From positions 1 to 13,087 of the forward strand of contig JBKEAJ010000042.1 of assembly GCA_047972135.1 (NCBI GenBank): a stretch of 13,087 bases of DNA. The letters run 5' to 3'. The stretch comes from JBKEAJ01 sp047972135. GTDB taxonomy: Bacteria > Bacteroidota > Bacteroidia > Bacteroidales > Prolixibacteraceae. The notes below the pieces were generated by a model. The model saw only the letters and a list, made by a program, of their open reading frames with translations, was not told the DNA's origin and ran no database searches. The translations under genes and the position numbers were made by a program. Of the stretch, positions 5,650 through 12,605 are shown in pieces. Position 1 is the stretch's first letter. The number at the start of each line of letters is the position of its first letter.

Positions 5650-6993
5650 ATGTCAAATCAAAATAGAGGACTGTTTAGCAGTAAGTTTGGAATAATAGTC
5701 GCCACAGTTGGCTCGGCAGTGGGATTGGGGAACATTTGGCGTTTCCCTTATGTAGCAGGCGAGAATGGCGGCGGTGCTTTTTTGATAGTATATTTATTTT
5801 TTGTGTTAGCCATCGGCATTCCTGTACTTTTTGCGGAGTTGATAATCGGTAGGAGTGCGCACAGCAATGCCGTAGGATCCTTTAAGAAATTAGCACCAAA
5901 AACATCTTGGCATCTCGTTGGAGCTATGGGCGTTTTGGCTTCTTTTATGATTTTGTCGTACTATCTAGTGATTGCTGGCTGGACTTTAGAGTATCTGTAT
6001 CAGTCTATTGCCGATAATCTTGCAGGCAAGAACACGGCAGAGCTTAAAGGTATGTTCGACAGCTTTGTGGCATCTCCAAGTCGCACGCTGATGTGGTTTT
6101 TTGTGTTTATGTTGATGAATGTGGTCATCATATCGGCAGGGGTAGAAAAGGGTATAGAGCGATTCTCCAAGTTTCTTATGCCTTTGTTGGTATTGCTTTT
6201 GGTGGTGATAGGTATTCGCTCGGTAACCCTCGAAGGCGGACAAAAGGGCTTGGAGTTTTTGTTTAAGCCCGACTTCTCGAAAGTAACCATTGACGTGGTG
6301 TTGGAGGCACTCGGACAGGCATTTTTCTCACTTAGTATCGGCATGGGAGCAATAATTACCTATGGTTCTTATATTAGGAAAAAGGATAATCTTGGGGCGA
6401 CTTCGTTCACCGTAGCCATTGCCGACACGCTCATTGCTATTTTGGCAGGAGTAGCAATTTTTCCTGCTGTTTTTGCCTTTGGCATCGACCCTGCGGAGGG
6501 TACTAATCTGATATTCACTACCGTTCCCAATGTTTTTCAAAGAATGACAGGAGGGTACATCTTTTCGATATTCTTTTTTCTGCTGATAGCTGTTGCAGCA
6601 CTGACCTCTACCTTGTCCTTGTTTGAGGTGATTACAAGCTACCTGATAGAGGAATTTAAAATAAAGCGTAAGCTAGCCTCCATTGTTACGGCAGTGTCGA
6701 TAGGTATTACGGGTAGTATTGCTACCTTGTCGTCCAATCATATTTTTAATCTCAAGATATTTAAGCTGTCGATATTCGATTTTTTGGACTATGCTACGGC
6801 GAATATTATGCTTCCTTTGGGCGGACTGCTGATAGTGATATTTGTTGGTTGGGTATTCAAAAAGAAAAAGGTATTGAAAGAGATACGCCACAGCAAGCAC
6901 TACAAGGCACGTTATTTGCCTGCTATAATGTTTATTATTAAGTTTATAGCACCTGTTGCCATAGCGATTATCTTTATTAATAAGATACTATGA
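5650..6993 (+). CDS. Sodium-dependent transporter, neurotransmitter:sodium symporter (SNF/LeuT) family
   Basis: Inner-membrane, sodium-coupled secondary transporter, probably for an amino acid or related amine; the exact substrate cannot be read from sequence. It has 447 residues, the size of bacterial 11-helix members such as MhsT/Tyt1 and shorter than LeuT. TM1 has the unwound signature GSAVGLGNIWRFPYVAGENG (from about 17), where sodium and substrate bind in LeuT. A second conserved region, FFSLSIGMGAIITYGSYI, corresponds to TM6/7, and the segment AVAALTSTLSLFEVITSYL corresponds to TM8. The N-terminus is short, and the basic cytosolic end loops (KKKKVLKEIRHSKHYKARY) precede a last membrane segment. 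It follows queF by 91 bases but has its own -7 box. No sign of damage. Confidence 0.95.
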   Translation: MSNQNRGLFSSKFGIIVATVGSAVGLGNIWRFPYVAGENGGGAFLIVYLFFVLAIGIPVLFAELIIGRSAHSNAVGSFKKLAPKTSWHLVGAMGVLASFMILSYYLVIAGWTLEYLYQSIADNLAGKNTAELKGMFDSFVASPSRTLMWFFVFMLMNVVIISAGVEKGIERFSKFLMPLLVLLLVVIGIRSVTLEGGQKGLEFLFKPDFSKVTIDVVLEALGQAFFSLSIGMGAIITYGSYIRKKDNLGATSFTVAIADTLIAILAGVAIFPAVFAFGIDPAEGTNLIFTTVPNVFQRMTGGYIFSIFFFLLIAVAALTSTLSLFEVITSYLIEEFKIKRKLASIVTAVSIGITGSIATLSSNHIFNLKIFKLSIFDFLDYATANIMLPLGGLLIVIFVGWVFKKKKVLKEIRHSKHYKARYLPAIMFIIKFIAPVAIAIIFINKIL

Positions 6994-7100
6994 TGTATGA
7001 GCAGCCGTGTATATTCGTTGAATTGTTTAATTGTTTAAGGTTTAGAGTTGAGTCGCTACGCTGTTATATCATGACATCGTAAAATTATATAATCAGAAAT

Positions 7101-7126
7101 GTAGGGGCAGACCTATATGCATTGCC
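7101..7126. repeat. Degenerate GTAGGGGC palindromic element
   Basis: GTAGGGGCAGACCTATATGC followed by ATTGCC shares its GTAGGGGCA end (also the preceding GAAAT) with the intact palindromic element at 12467-12534. The second arm is eroded: only TTGCC remains of what should mirror GGGCA. It is probably a decayed half copy of the same small repeat family. Confidence 0.4.
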
Positions 7127-7159
7127 TAGCTGTTAAATTGGCTGTTGAGCATAGTGCGT

Positions 7160-7197
7160 AAAGCCTAGGGCTTATTGCAAAAATATAAACATCATGA
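7160..7197. repeat. Copy 1 of a ~38-bp repeat ending at the transporter start
   Basis: Shares AAAGCCTA, then 22 identical bases (7170-7191, beginning GCTTATTGCAAAAATA), then CATGA with 9550-9588. It ends at the transporter start region, ATG 7199. On the minus strand it contains TATTTTTG (7185-7178), a -7-like sequence pointing left. Confidence 0.6.
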
Positions 7198-7198
7198 T

Positions 7199-8098
7199 AT
7201 GTGGGTAATCCTGTCGTTAATATCTGCCGTTTTATTGGGTTTGTACGATGTATTCAAAAAGCTATCGCTGAATAAGAATGCTGTGCTGCCTGTATTGTTT
7301 CTGTCTACTCTGACGGCGGCAGTGCTTGTCGTTCCGGTGCTTGTTGGTTCAGGCATCAGTCCTGAGTTGTTTCAGCGTATTCATCTGTATGTGCCGCCTA
7401 TATCTGCACACGAGCATCTTTTGGTTTTCATAAAGTCGCTTATTGTGGTGGGCAGTTGGATTTTTGCCTTTCATGCCATGAAGCATTTGCCCATCACCAT
7501 CATATCGCCTATTAGAGCTACGGGTCCTATTTGGACACTGATAGGTGCAATTCTTATTTTTGGTGAACGGCTCAACATTATGCAGTGGTTTGGTGTACTG
7601 ACAACATTAGTCTTTTTCTACTTACTGTCTACGGCAGGAAAGCGAGAGGGCATCAACTTTCGCCGCAATAAATGGGTGTTCTGCATAATTGCTGCAACCC
7701 TGCTCGGCACAGCTAGCGGACTGTTTGACAAGCATATACTGCGGCAAGTCGATCGCTTGGCGGTTCAGGCGTGGTTTTCGTTCTATCAGGTGGTGGTGAT
7801 GCTGCCTGCCATTGCTTTGTTTCGTTGGCGTAAGCCACGTGGTGAGCGTCCGCCCTTTGAGTGGCGATGGACCATTCCTCTCATTGCGATATTTTTGCTA
7901 TTTGCCGACTTTGCCTACTTCTATGCCCTCAGTATTCCCGAGTCGATGATTTCCATTGTTTCTGCTCTTCGGCGTGGCGGCGTAGTGATAGCTTTTGTGG
8001 TGGGAGCTCTACTCTTTAAGGAGCAAAATCTCAAGCAAAAAGGTATTTATCTTCTCGGCATCCTCATTGGAATATTGATAATAAGTTTCGGGACGTGA
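7199..8098 (+). CDS. EamA/DMT-family transporter
   Basis: Inner-membrane protein of the drug/metabolite transporter superfamily, with two EamA halves; the substrate is unknown. From the ATG at 7199 it has 299 residues, the standard 10-helix length, and begins MWVILSLISAVLLGLYDVFKK, with no N-terminal extension before TM1. The end of the first half has SPIRATGPIWTLIGAILIFGERLN, the typical EamA helix pair. The second half mirrors it with SALRRGGVVIAFVVGALLFKEQNLKQKG, followed by the final helix ending ISFGT. A longer reading from a TTG at 7175 would run through the repeat sequence and is unlikely. The gene lies 205 bases after the NSS transporter with repeats in between, so co-transcription is uncertain. 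Confidence 0.92.
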   Translation: MWVILSLISAVLLGLYDVFKKLSLNKNAVLPVLFLSTLTAAVLVVPVLVGSGISPELFQRIHLYVPPISAHEHLLVFIKSLIVVGSWIFAFHAMKHLPITIISPIRATGPIWTLIGAILIFGERLNIMQWFGVLTTLVFFYLLSTAGKREGINFRRNKWVFCIIAATLLGTASGLFDKHILRQVDRLAVQAWFSFYQVVVMLPAIALFRWRKPRGERPPFEWRWTIPLIAIFLLFADFAYFYALSIPESMISIVSALRRGGVVIAFVVGALLFKEQNLKQKGIYLLGILIGILIISFGT

Positions 8099-8157
8099 GG
8101 TTTCAGGGCAATCTGTCATAACATTTCGGCGTTGTATATAAGAATGTTGAAAATCAT

Positions 8158-8165
8158 TATCTTTA
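8158..8165 (+). promoter_or_regulatory. -7-like box for the thioredoxin-fold gene
   Basis: TATCTTTA differs from TAnnTTTG only at the last base and lies 18 bases upstream of the ATG at 8184. TTG at 8132-8134 stands upstream with a 23-base spacer, slightly long. Confidence 0.4.
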
Positions 8166-8183
8166 CATTAAAAACTAACGTAG

Positions 8184-9401
8184 ATGAAAAAGGTACAATC
8201 ATTAATTTTTATGCTATTGGGTTTGCATGTCGTGTTGTTTGCTCAGAACTCAGGAGTCGAATTTAGGGAATTTGATAATTTCAAAGACCTGATACAAGTA
8301 GCGCAGAATGAGGATAAGGAAATCTTTGTAAACCTGCATTATGTAGGCTGTCCTCATTGTGTCAGGATGGATAAGAATGTATTTCCAAATAATGAGGTGG
8401 GAAAGTTATATAATGAAAATTTTGTTTGTGTTTCGTTGGATATAAATACAGACTCTCTCGGCGTATTTTTTGAACGGGAATATACTCCTTTAGGCTATCC
8501 TGCCTTTTTATACTTCGACAAGGATGGCAATCTTTTACAGAAAACGGTTGGATATAAGGTGATAGACGAATTTATCAATATTGCTAAGACCTTGCCCGAT
8601 TTTGAGAATAGTTTTGCACAATATCAGAACAAAGTTGATGTTGGAGATCTTTCGTCCGAAGTGTTAAGCAAATACCTAAGTACGACATATGTTCCCGAAA
8701 AGGGCTCACTGATAAATGAGTACATGACGAACTGTACAGAGGAAGAAAGATATTCGGAAGATACATGGAAAATGCTGTCGTCGGTTATACGCAGTGATAA
8801 AGATTCTTCTTTCAAATTTATAAAGGATAATGAAAGCAAATTCCGTCAAACGGTGGGTGATAAAGCTGTGGATAATTATCTTGTCGATATATTAACATTC
8901 AAGGTAAACCCATGGAGTAGTTGGTGGGCAAACGATTTTCAGAGACGCAAAACGAAGAAAGAGCTCAGAGCAACAAATAATCCTCTTGCAGAAAGAGTTA
9001 TAAATAGAGTAGATTTTATGGTGAGATTAGAGAGGGCAGGTTGGCGCATAAACTCTAAGCGTAAGTGGAAAAAGATGATACAGGAAACCGAGAGCTACAT
9101 GGCACATGGCTACGATGATTGGTATAATTATTATAGAGCATCGGCTCTTATTTTGAATAGTTACGAAAGAAGAGGCAAGCCCGAAGATTTAAATTTAGGC
9201 TTAGCTTTGGCAGAAAAAAGCGTCGGTAGTAGGAAGGAATTTATGAATATGCTTTTTTATGCCTTAGCACTGAAAAGAGTAGGAGCAGGAAGTAAGGCAG
9301 TTGAAGCCCTTCAAGAAGCCTTCAACTACGAAACCGAGCAAGTGGAGAGAGGGAGTCTGGAATATGCCAAAAAGACTCTGAAAGAGTGGAGCTCTGAATA
9401 A
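8184..9401 (+). CDS. Secreted thioredoxin-fold protein with CPHC motif and helical C-terminal domain
   Basis: 405 residues. A signal peptide (MKKVQSLIFMLLGLHVVLFA, cleavage likely before QNSG) directs it to the periplasm. Residues about 25-140 form a thioredoxin-like domain: KEIFVNLHYVGCPHCVRMDK holds the redox pair Cys56-Pro-His-Cys59, and GYPAFLYFDKDG carries the cis-proline at 106. CPHC is the active-site sequence of DsbA rather than of thioredoxin (CGPC), so an oxidative or isomerase role is possible. The rest is helical and tryptophan- and charge-rich; the C-terminus (YYRASALILNSYERRG, then ALALKRVGAGSKAVEALQEAF) looks like TPR-type repeats, suggesting a protein-binding role. No partner gene such as dsbB or dsbD is in view. 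The substrate is unknown. It probably forms a single-gene transcript. Confidence 0.88.
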   Translation: MKKVQSLIFMLLGLHVVLFAQNSGVEFREFDNFKDLIQVAQNEDKEIFVNLHYVGCPHCVRMDKNVFPNNEVGKLYNENFVCVSLDINTDSLGVFFEREYTPLGYPAFLYFDKDGNLLQKTVGYKVIDEFINIAKTLPDFENSFAQYQNKVDVGDLSSEVLSKYLSTTYVPEKGSLINEYMTNCTEEERYSEDTWKMLSSVIRSDKDSSFKFIKDNESKFRQTVGDKAVDNYLVDILTFKVNPWSSWWANDFQRRKTKKELRATNNPLAERVINRVDFMVRLERAGWRINSKRKWKKMIQETESYMAHGYDDWYNYYRASALILNSYERRGKPEDLNLGLALAEKSVGSRKEFMNMLFYALALKRVGAGSKAVEALQEAFNYETEQVERGSLEYAKKTLKEWSSE

Positions 9402-9449
9402 TAAAGGAGCTGTTTGTATCTTCCACAAATGAGCATCCGAATAAACCAA

Positions 9450-9525
9450 CGTCATTGCGAGGAGCTGACGACGAAGCAATCTCCTGCAACAAAGAGCAGA
9501 TTGCCATGCTACGCTTGCGATGAAG
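9450..9525. repeat. Imperfect palindromic repeat of the CATTGCGAGGAG type
   Basis: The left arm begins CGTCATTGCGAGGAGCTGAC and runs into GACGAAGCAATCTCCTGC. The right arm, GCAGATTGCCATGCTACGCT then TGCGATGAAG, is its degenerate inverse (compare GCAATCTCCTGC with GCAGATTGCC, and GTCATTGCGA with TGCGATGAAG). This sequence type (GTCATTGCGAGGAGC..GACGAAGCAATCTC) is familiar as a dispersed palindromic repeat in many bacterial genomes. It carries no coding capacity. Confidence 0.6.
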
Positions 9526-9549
9526 GATTATTAAAAACAGCAAAAGCAT

Positions 9550-9588
9550 AAAGCCTATCTAGCTTATTGCAAAAATATAAACACATGA
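9550..9588. repeat. Copy 2 of the ~38-bp repeat
   Basis: Matches 7160-7197: AAAGCCTA, a short variable part (TCTA here, GG in copy 1), then 22 identical bases (9562-9583) and CATGA. It lies 49 bases upstream of the fic gene. Two copies 2.4 kb apart, both in intergenic gaps ahead of genes, suggest a dispersed element rather than chance. Confidence 0.6.
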
Positions 9589-9609
9589 AAAATTATACTT
9601 GATTTTAGG

Positions 9610-9617
9610 TATATTTG
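9610..9617 (+). promoter_or_regulatory. -7 box for fic
   Basis: TATATTTG, a perfect TAnnTTTG, 19 bases before the ATG at 9637. No TTG at the proper distance upstream. Confidence 0.55.
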
Positions 9618-9636
9618 TGCCTGAAATATTGATTAG

Positions 9637-10398
9637 ATGAGAATTACAGAGCGGAAATATATAGATTCCTATATTAAATCTTTCGGACACCGGATTCCTC
9701 GCTTGCTTGAGGCTTATGATTTTTCTGAGAGGCAAGGCGGATTTGAATATCTTACAAAATCGTCAGCCGTTTACTCATCAAATATTGAAGGCAACAGCAT
9801 CGACTTAAATTCTTATATGAACTACGAAATGAATAAGGATAAATTTAAGTCTGGAAAAGAAATCGAGGAGATTGAGAACCTGATTAGAGCCTACGCATTT
9901 GCACAGAGAAACAGACTTAATGAAGAGAATCTTTTCTATTGTCATAAATTGTTTTCCGAAACCTTATTGATAAAGAGCAAGAGAGGGAAATACCGCAAGG
10001 AGCATGTAGGTGTTTTTGGGAAGTCGGGTTTAGCCTATATGGCAGTAGAGTCGGAATTTGTCGAACAAGAAATGAAAATCTTTTTTGGAGACTTAGAGGA
10101 GTTGGTTTCATGCGAGCTTAATGAAAAAGAGGTGTTTTATTTTGCATCATTGACACATCTGATATTCGCTCATATTCACCCATTTAGGGATGGCAATGGG
10201 AGAGCTGCAAGATTACTGGAAAAATGGTTTCTTGCCGAGAAACTGGGAAAGTGTTTGTGGAAATTGCCGTCAGAGGAATATTATAAAAATAATCAAGCAA
10301 AATATTATGAAACAATCAATCTAGGCGTAAATTATTATGAGCTTGATTACGATAGGTGTATCCCTTTCTTGGGGATGCTTCCAAATTGCTTGAAGTGA
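9637..10398 (+). CDS. Fic-family adenylyltransferase, class II self-inhibited
   Basis: Predicted AMP transferase that modifies hydroxyl side chains of a target protein with ATP; the target is unknown. It has 253 residues. The catalytic Fic loop is HPFRDGNGRAAR at 181-192, with His181, Asp185, Asn187 and Arg189 all intact. The inhibitory helix motif (S/T)xxxE(G/N) is present N-terminally as SSNIEG at 47-52 (Ser47, Glu51), so this is a class II Fic in which the same chain restrains the active site; no separate antitoxin gene is needed or seen. The target-docking flap is in KYRKEHVGVFGKSGLAYMAV (118-137). There is no secretion signal. It has its own -7 box and is flanked by repeats and a pseudogene, a typical accessory position. 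Not enough is visible to tell toxin from housekeeping regulator. Confidence 0.93.
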   Translation: MRITERKYIDSYIKSFGHRIPRLLEAYDFSERQGGFEYLTKSSAVYSSNIEGNSIDLNSYMNYEMNKDKFKSGKEIEEIENLIRAYAFAQRNRLNEENLFYCHKLFSETLLIKSKRGKYRKEHVGVFGKSGLAYMAVESEFVEQEMKIFFGDLEELVSCELNEKEVFYFASLTHLIFAHIHPFRDGNGRAARLLEKWFLAEKLGKCLWKLPSEEYYKNNQAKYYETINLGVNYYELDYDRCIPFLGMLPNCLK

Positions 10399-10410
10399 GA
10401 TTATTTTTCT

Positions 10411-10465
10411 TGACTTCTGGTCATCGTAATGACTTCTGGTCATAACTTTTGGTCATTACAATGAC
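10411..10465. repeat. Cluster of GACTTCTGGTCAT repeats with two short palindromes
   Basis: TGACTTCTGGTCAT occurs exactly at 10411-10424 and 10430-10443, followed by the variant TAACTTTTGGTCAT at 10443-10456. Inside are the palindromes GTCAT-CGTA-ATGAC (10420-10433) and GTCATT-AC-AATGAC (10452-10465). It starts 13 bases after the fic stop. It may form alternative hairpins at the fic mRNA end or be a binding-site cluster; it lacks a terminal T-run. Confidence 0.6.
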
Positions 10466-10546
10466 TGGAATATAGCTTGCTTTTTACTTGTTGTCTACTA
10501 ATTCTTGATTTTGTTATCATCTTAGAGAGGCAGAATAGGTGTTACT

Positions 10547-11130
10547 CTATACTTCTCCACTATAGATAAATCCGCTGGATTCTACGACTGCTCTAACCTT
10601 CGAGAGGTCTATATTTTGCCTGATATTGAAACCGTATTTTTGGAGACGTTTGCCTCCACCGATTCTACAAATTCCAATCTGCGTATGCTGTTTTCCACGT
10701 TCATTTTACAATGATTGCAGGTCATGCCTTCTACTTTTATTATCAGCGTGTTGGACTCACTTGCGTAAGCGTTAATATTTTTTTCTGAATTATCCTAGAT
10801 TTGAGATATCCATCAGTATGTTTATGCACCATATTGTGGTTTAGATAATCAGTAAACCATTCGGCAGGCATGGCATAGTCAATTTTTGAACAGAGCCGTT
10901 CCTGTGGTTGTTACTCCACAAGAGCATAGGGGTAGAGGCACTCCAAAAAGAGATGCCAATAAAGAAGATTTTAACGGAGAACCATTAAGATGTTTTTCTA
11001 TACTTTGTTTTGGGACAAAAGCATAGAGCATACCTGCAAAAAAGAATCCCAACAATAGGTATGGTGCCATTTCCGAAACGATTGTCAATAAATCAATAAG
11101 GAAGGTTTTTATGTATTCTGAGATGTTCAT
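10547..11130 (-). pseudogene. Decayed heavy-metal permease (PF03773/SO_0444 type) with C-terminal HMA domain
   Basis: Three in-order pieces of one gene read on the minus strand. Piece 1 (11130 to about 10887) is an intact N-terminus: MNISEYIKTFLIDLLTIVSE onward, the first membrane helix APYLLLGFFFAGMLYAFVP, then FGVPLPLCSCGVTTTGTAL, the Cys-rich signature of these permeases; it stops at a TGA (10881-10879). Piece 2 (about 10887-10785), in another frame, reads IDYAMPAEWFTDYLNHNMVH, which in intact relatives lies near the end of the permease domain. Piece 3 (about 10782-10547) is an HMA domain with KVEGMTCNHCKMNVENSIRR (CxxC at 10719-10708) and ends VESSGFIYSGEV. The permease core, probably some 200 residues, is deleted at the first junction. 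One base appears lost from poly-A runs at 10778-10784 and 10614-10617. A -7 box remains upstream. Confidence 0.85.
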
Positions 11131-11154
11131 TTTATTTATGTCCTATACTGCGAG

Positions 11155-11162
11155 CAAATATA
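11155..11162 (-). promoter_or_regulatory. -7 box of the dead permease gene
   Basis: TATATTTG on the minus strand, 25 bases before the ATG at 11130. It is nearly back to back with the protease -7 box on the other strand (11165-11172), leaving a two-base gap. The promoter seems to have outlived its gene. Confidence 0.5.
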
Positions 11163-11164
11163 GT

Positions 11165-11172
11165 TAACTTTG
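11165..11172 (+). promoter_or_regulatory. -7 box for the M48 protease
   Basis: TAACTTTG, 15 bases before the ATG at 11188, gives a very short leader. Its last bases include the TTG that would begin the longer reading frame at 11170, so that TTG cannot be in a transcript from this promoter. Confidence 0.55.
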
Positions 11173-11187
11173 CCGTCAAATTATTTT

Positions 11188-12432
11188 ATGGTGCAAAGTT
11201 TAACAATAATAATACTAGTGATAGTCATTGGCAAATATGCTTTCGACATGGTGATGGGACTTATGAACTCTAAGTATAGTGAAAAGAAAGGTATTCCTGC
11301 TGAGCTTTCCGATGTCTACGACAAGGAGAAATATCAAAAGCAGCAGGCTTACTCAAAGGCAAATCTACGCTTGGGGATTGTCGATAATTCTCTGAATACC
11401 ACGATATTGATAGTGGTGATATTTGCATCTTTATTTGCGTATGTCGATAGTTTGAGCGTGAGCATTACGGAGCATCGAATTTTGCAGTCTCTGACTTTTT
11501 TCGCCATAATCTCTCTAGTCAGTGGAGTAATATCCTTGCCCTTCGATATAATTTCTACCTTTAAGATTGACGAAAAGTTTGGATTCAACAAAAGCACCCC
11601 GAAGATATTTGTGTTAGATATGCTGAAAGGTATTCTGCTTTCCGTCGTGCTTGGTGGCGGTTTAGGCTACCTATTGATAATGTTTTACTATGCCTTCCCC
11701 GACACCTATTGGATAATTGCAGGAGCTGTGGTGTCGGCATTTTCTTTGTTCTTTGCAATGTTCTATTCGACACTGATAGTGCCACTGTTTAACAAGCAGA
11801 TGCCACTGGAAGAAGGTGCGTTGAAAGAAGCCCTTATGAAGCTGGCTGACGACACGGGCTTCAGTTTGAAAAATGTATATGTAATCGACGGCTCAAAGCG
11901 TTCGACCAAGTCCAATGCCTATTTTACGGGTTTGGGTAAGACTAAGCGTATAGTGCTGTATGATACGCTTATAAAGGATTTGACTGTCGAGGAAATCACT
12001 GCCGTCATGGCACACGAGATAGGGCATTACAAGAAGAAACATATAGTTAAGTCTATGATTGCAGGGATATTACAGATTTTTGCCATGCTTTATTTGCTGA
12101 CAGTCTGCCTGCGGTTTGAAGAGCTGAGTTATGCTTTAAATTTCACTCGTCATACCTTCCATTCGGGGATATTGGCATTTTCGCTACTAATGACACCTCT
12201 GTCAATGCTGATAGGTATAGTGTCGAGTTATTTCAGCAGAAAAAATGAATATGAGGCGGATGCTTTTGCCGCTTCGTATGTCGATAAAAAATATCTAGTG
12301 TCGGGATTAAAAAAGCTGAGTGCCAATAATCTGAGTAACCTAACTCCACATCCCCTATATGTAAGGATAAACTACTCTCATCCCACGTTGTTGCAGCGGA
12401 TGAATAATCTGGGAGCAGGAAATAATGGTTAA
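11188..12432 (+). CDS. Ste24/CAAX-type M48 membrane metalloprotease
   Basis: Zinc-dependent integral membrane endopeptidase of family M48A, related to yeast Ste24p (CAAX prenyl protease 1). In bacteria, which lack prenylated CAAX proteins, the likely job is membrane-protein quality control; the substrate is not known. From the ATG at 11188 it has 414 residues, the usual length. The zinc motif HEIGH is at 276-280, and the third ligand Glu356 lies in KNEYEADAFAASY. The conserved STKSNAYFTGLGKTKRIVLYDTL precedes the active site, and the C-terminus has the typical LTPHPLYVRINYSHPTLLQR, which ends many Ste24 homologues. Several hydrophobic segments surround these parts. All catalytic residues are intact. 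The divergent neighbour is the dead permease; a -7 box lies only 15 bases upstream. Confidence 0.95.
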   Translation: MVQSLTIIILVIVIGKYAFDMVMGLMNSKYSEKKGIPAELSDVYDKEKYQKQQAYSKANLRLGIVDNSLNTTILIVVIFASLFAYVDSLSVSITEHRILQSLTFFAIISLVSGVISLPFDIISTFKIDEKFGFNKSTPKIFVLDMLKGILLSVVLGGGLGYLLIMFYYAFPDTYWIIAGAVVSAFSLFFAMFYSTLIVPLFNKQMPLEEGALKEALMKLADDTGFSLKNVYVIDGSKRSTKSNAYFTGLGKTKRIVLYDTLIKDLTVEEITAVMAHEIGHYKKKHIVKSMIAGILQIFAMLYLLTVCLRFEELSYALNFTRHTFHSGILAFSLLMTPLSMLIGIVSSYFSRKNEYEADAFAASYVDKKYLVSGLKKLSANNLSNLTPHPLYVRINYSHPTLLQRMNNLGAGNNG

Positions 12433-12466
12433 TTATAAACGAAATACAAAATCATCGCACCGAAAT

Positions 12467-12534
12467 GTAGGGGCATCCCTTATGGATGCCCAAATGTCGC
12501 CCGAATGCAGGGCAGGCACAAGACCTGCCCCTAC
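12467..12534. repeat. Small palindromic element with GTAGGGGC ends and two internal hairpins
   Basis: Ends are GTAGGGGC (12467-12474) and its exact inverse GCCCCTAC (12527-12534). Inside are GGGCATCC-CTTAT-GGATGCCC (12471-12491) and GGGCAGG-loop-CCTGCCC (12510-12530), two compact hairpins that share the ends. The flanks are similar: CGAAATACAAAAT at 12440-12452 and CGAAACAAAAT at 12540-12550. It is 68 bp long and non-coding. It is a MITE/REP-like dispersed repeat and may also stop transcription from the protease gene. Confidence 0.65.
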
Positions 12535-12567
12535 AAATACGAAACAAAATATTTTCTGAGTCAACAA

Positions 12568-12597
12568 TTGCAGAAAAATAAAATATTCTTACCTTTG
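12568..12597 (+). promoter_or_regulatory. Promoter of the cobalamin riboswitch leader
   Basis: TTG (12568-12570), 19 bases, TACCTTTG (12590-12597): both Bacteroidetes elements at ideal spacing. The transcript should begin near 12602, right at the 5' side of the aptamer. Confidence 0.75.
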
Positions 12598-12605
12598 CAC
12601 TCGCA

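Larger units (their letters stand above)
6994..7198. other. Intergenic stretch with repeat remnants
   Basis: About 205 bases without a gene. It contains a tandem TTGTTTAA pair (7023-7038), a degenerate GTAGGGGCAGACC element (7101-7126), and the first copy of a repeat shared with 9550-9588 (7160-7197). No clear TAnnTTTG promoter for the downstream transporter is visible on the plus strand, and there is no obvious terminator hairpin with a T-run. Confidence 0.5.

Noticed and set aside
5986..6900. Several minus-strand frames of 70-114 codons opposite the NSS transporter
   Set aside because: The hydrophobic codon pattern of the plus strand produces open antisense frames; no motifs.
7175..7198. 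TTG start for the EamA transporter (eight extra residues)
   Set aside because: These codons lie inside the dispersed 22-bp repeat, which recurs elsewhere without coding; the ATG at 7199 directly precedes the first membrane helix.
9264..9549. Minus-strand frames of 71 and 75 codons at the end of the thioredoxin-fold gene and in the repeat gap
   Set aside because: They run through the palindromic repeat and the 3' end of a real gene; typical artefacts.
10411..10465. CRISPR array
   Set aside because: Only two exact 14-bp copies plus a variant with uneven short spacing; no spacer-length intervals and no cas genes.
11170..11187. TTG start for the M48 protease (six extra residues)
   Set aside because: The TTG is part of the -7 box TAACTTTG, so it would not be in the mRNA; the ATG at 11188 gives the normal length.
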